The notes under the pieces were generated by a model. The model was not told the DNA's origin. It made no database searches and saw nothing but the letters and a program-made list of their open reading frames with translations. A program made the position numbers and the translations under genes. Below, piece by piece: positions 15,961 through 16,604 of a DNA stretch of 16,604 nt. Source of the DNA: Jimgerdemannia flammicorona (taxonomy: Eukaryota; Mucoromycota; Endogonomycetes; Endogonales; Endogonaceae); the NCBI GenBank assembly GCA_003990745.1, contig RBNI01003129.1:1-16604 (forward strand), written 5' to 3'. Numbering within the stretch: position 1 is the first letter of the stretch; each line of letters starts with the position of its first letter.

Positions 15961-16604
15961 ATCTTTCTGCAGTCTGAATAATAGTTGGAACTTGTTCTTG
16001 TTGTGGAATTGAGACCTGGACAGTACTGGATCTGGTAGTTCTTAATAATTTATTTCAGACTCCAGCAGATATCAGTTGTAAGAACTGTAGGAGAAAAACT
16101 TCTATCTTAGTTTTTTGAATCTTTTGCCATACTTTATTATAGATGTCCCTGAGTATAGTCTTTGAGGTGTTCTTCTTTTTGGGTTTGGGACAATAGGCTC
16201 TCATTCTTTTTACTCTATTTCTTTATCCTCTAGGAGTAGTTTATTTACTTTGGAAATAAAAGATAAAAGAGACTAGAGAGGTGCTGCCATCTACTCCTCT
16301 TTATGCTTTTTATCTTCTTTCTAGATATGTAATTCTCCTGCTGGTATTTCAGAATAGTCTTCTTATAGGTCTTTTCTCTTTTTCTACTGGGTAGACTGTT
16401 TTTCTAGTAATGATCTTAGTTAGGTATAGATCTAAGTTACTATAATTTTCATTGTTGCTTTCTTCTCTAAAGTCTTCAATAGGGTGGGCTTCAGTCTTCT
16501 TGTAGAGTTTTATTCTTTCAATTTGGTAGTTCTGAGTCTCTTCAGTCACTTTTTTTATTATCACATTAAGTGGCATAGTGTCTGAATTGTCTACAGTAGA
16601 AGCA
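15961..16604 (-). pseudogene. Gypsy gag/pol junction region, continues beyond the window
   Basis: The frame open over 16576-16349 gives a charged peptide with EEKRPIRRLF-like end and no zinc knuckle. Further down (16170-16000) the minus strand reads SKTILRDIYNKVWQKIQKTK, then EVFLLQFLQLISAGV, resembling the short conserved block found before the protease in some fungal Ty3/gypsy polyproteins (a QLLQ.SP..R.EL pattern). The start of gag and the 5' LTR are outside the window. Confidence 0.5.

Larger units (their letters stand above)
2176..16604 (-). mobile_element. Degenerate Ty3/gypsy retrotransposon (minus strand, 5' end outside window), host of nested insertions
   Basis: Domains on the minus strand follow Ty3/gypsy order, not copia: gag/pol junction, protease, dUTPase, RT, RNase H, integrase, LTR. 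After subtracting LINE-A, LINE-B, LINE-C and the MITE, about 6.4 kb belongs to this element. All domains carry in-frame stops and frameshifts, and key residues are hit by transitions (protease DTG to DIG, RT YLDD-type box to YIND). No intact ORF over about 130 codons remains. The extra dUTPase domain between protease and RT is unusual for the family. The element is the oldest layer here, since four others interrupt it. Confidence 0.9.

Noticed and set aside
1..16604. CRISPR array, bacterial defence system or operon
   Set aside because: No regularly spaced identical repeats, no ribosome-binding sites before ORFs, and all recognisable proteins are retrotransposon domains.

Overview
The window looks like a piece of a repeat-rich eukaryotic genome, most likely fungal. 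I see no host gene, no tRNA or rRNA, no CRISPR array and no bacterial-style operon. The best reading is a nested stack of decayed transposable elements. The fungal assignment rests on the style of the Ty3/gypsy pol domains, a poly(A)-tailed LINE with two ORFs, and strong CpG depletion; the lineage cannot be fixed from this sequence alone.

The backbone is one old Ty3/gypsy LTR retrotransposon on the minus strand. It enters from beyond the right edge and ends in an LTR at about 2176-2532. Read right to left it carries: the gag/pol junction (16604-15990), an aspartic protease with DTG mutated to DIG (about 15650-15960), an inter-domain segment, a trimeric-type dUTPase domain (about 13607-14315), reverse transcriptase (13200-10332 in three pieces), RNase H (10376-10332 and 4520-4100) and integrase (4080-3089). 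Every domain has stops and frameshifts.

Four elements have inserted into it. LINE-A (minus, 4536-10315) is essentially full length: 34-nt poly(A) tail, ORF1, ORF2 with endonuclease and RT, and a 16-bp target-site duplication. It splits the RT/RNase H junction. LINE-B (minus, 11135-12298) and LINE-C (plus, about 12402-13095) are 5'-truncated relatives lying head to head, separated by about 95 bp of gypsy sequence. A 322-bp hAT-type MITE (13928-14249) with an exact 8-bp duplication sits inside the dUTPase domain. Conceptually removing each insertion, with one copy of its duplication, reconnects the gypsy reading frame at the LINE-A, LINE-C and MITE sites.

Left of the gypsy LTR lies a second related LTR copy (about 1776-2135), then about 1.1 kb of unassigned sequence. 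At the far left is a piece of a different, much younger-looking LTR element on the plus strand (1 to about 560). That piece holds about as many CpG dinucleotides as the remaining 16 kb put together.

Nothing here is an intact functional system. The most notable content is the dUTPase domain built into the pol of a Ty3/gypsy element, plus the clear record of the order of insertions and of transition-type decay.
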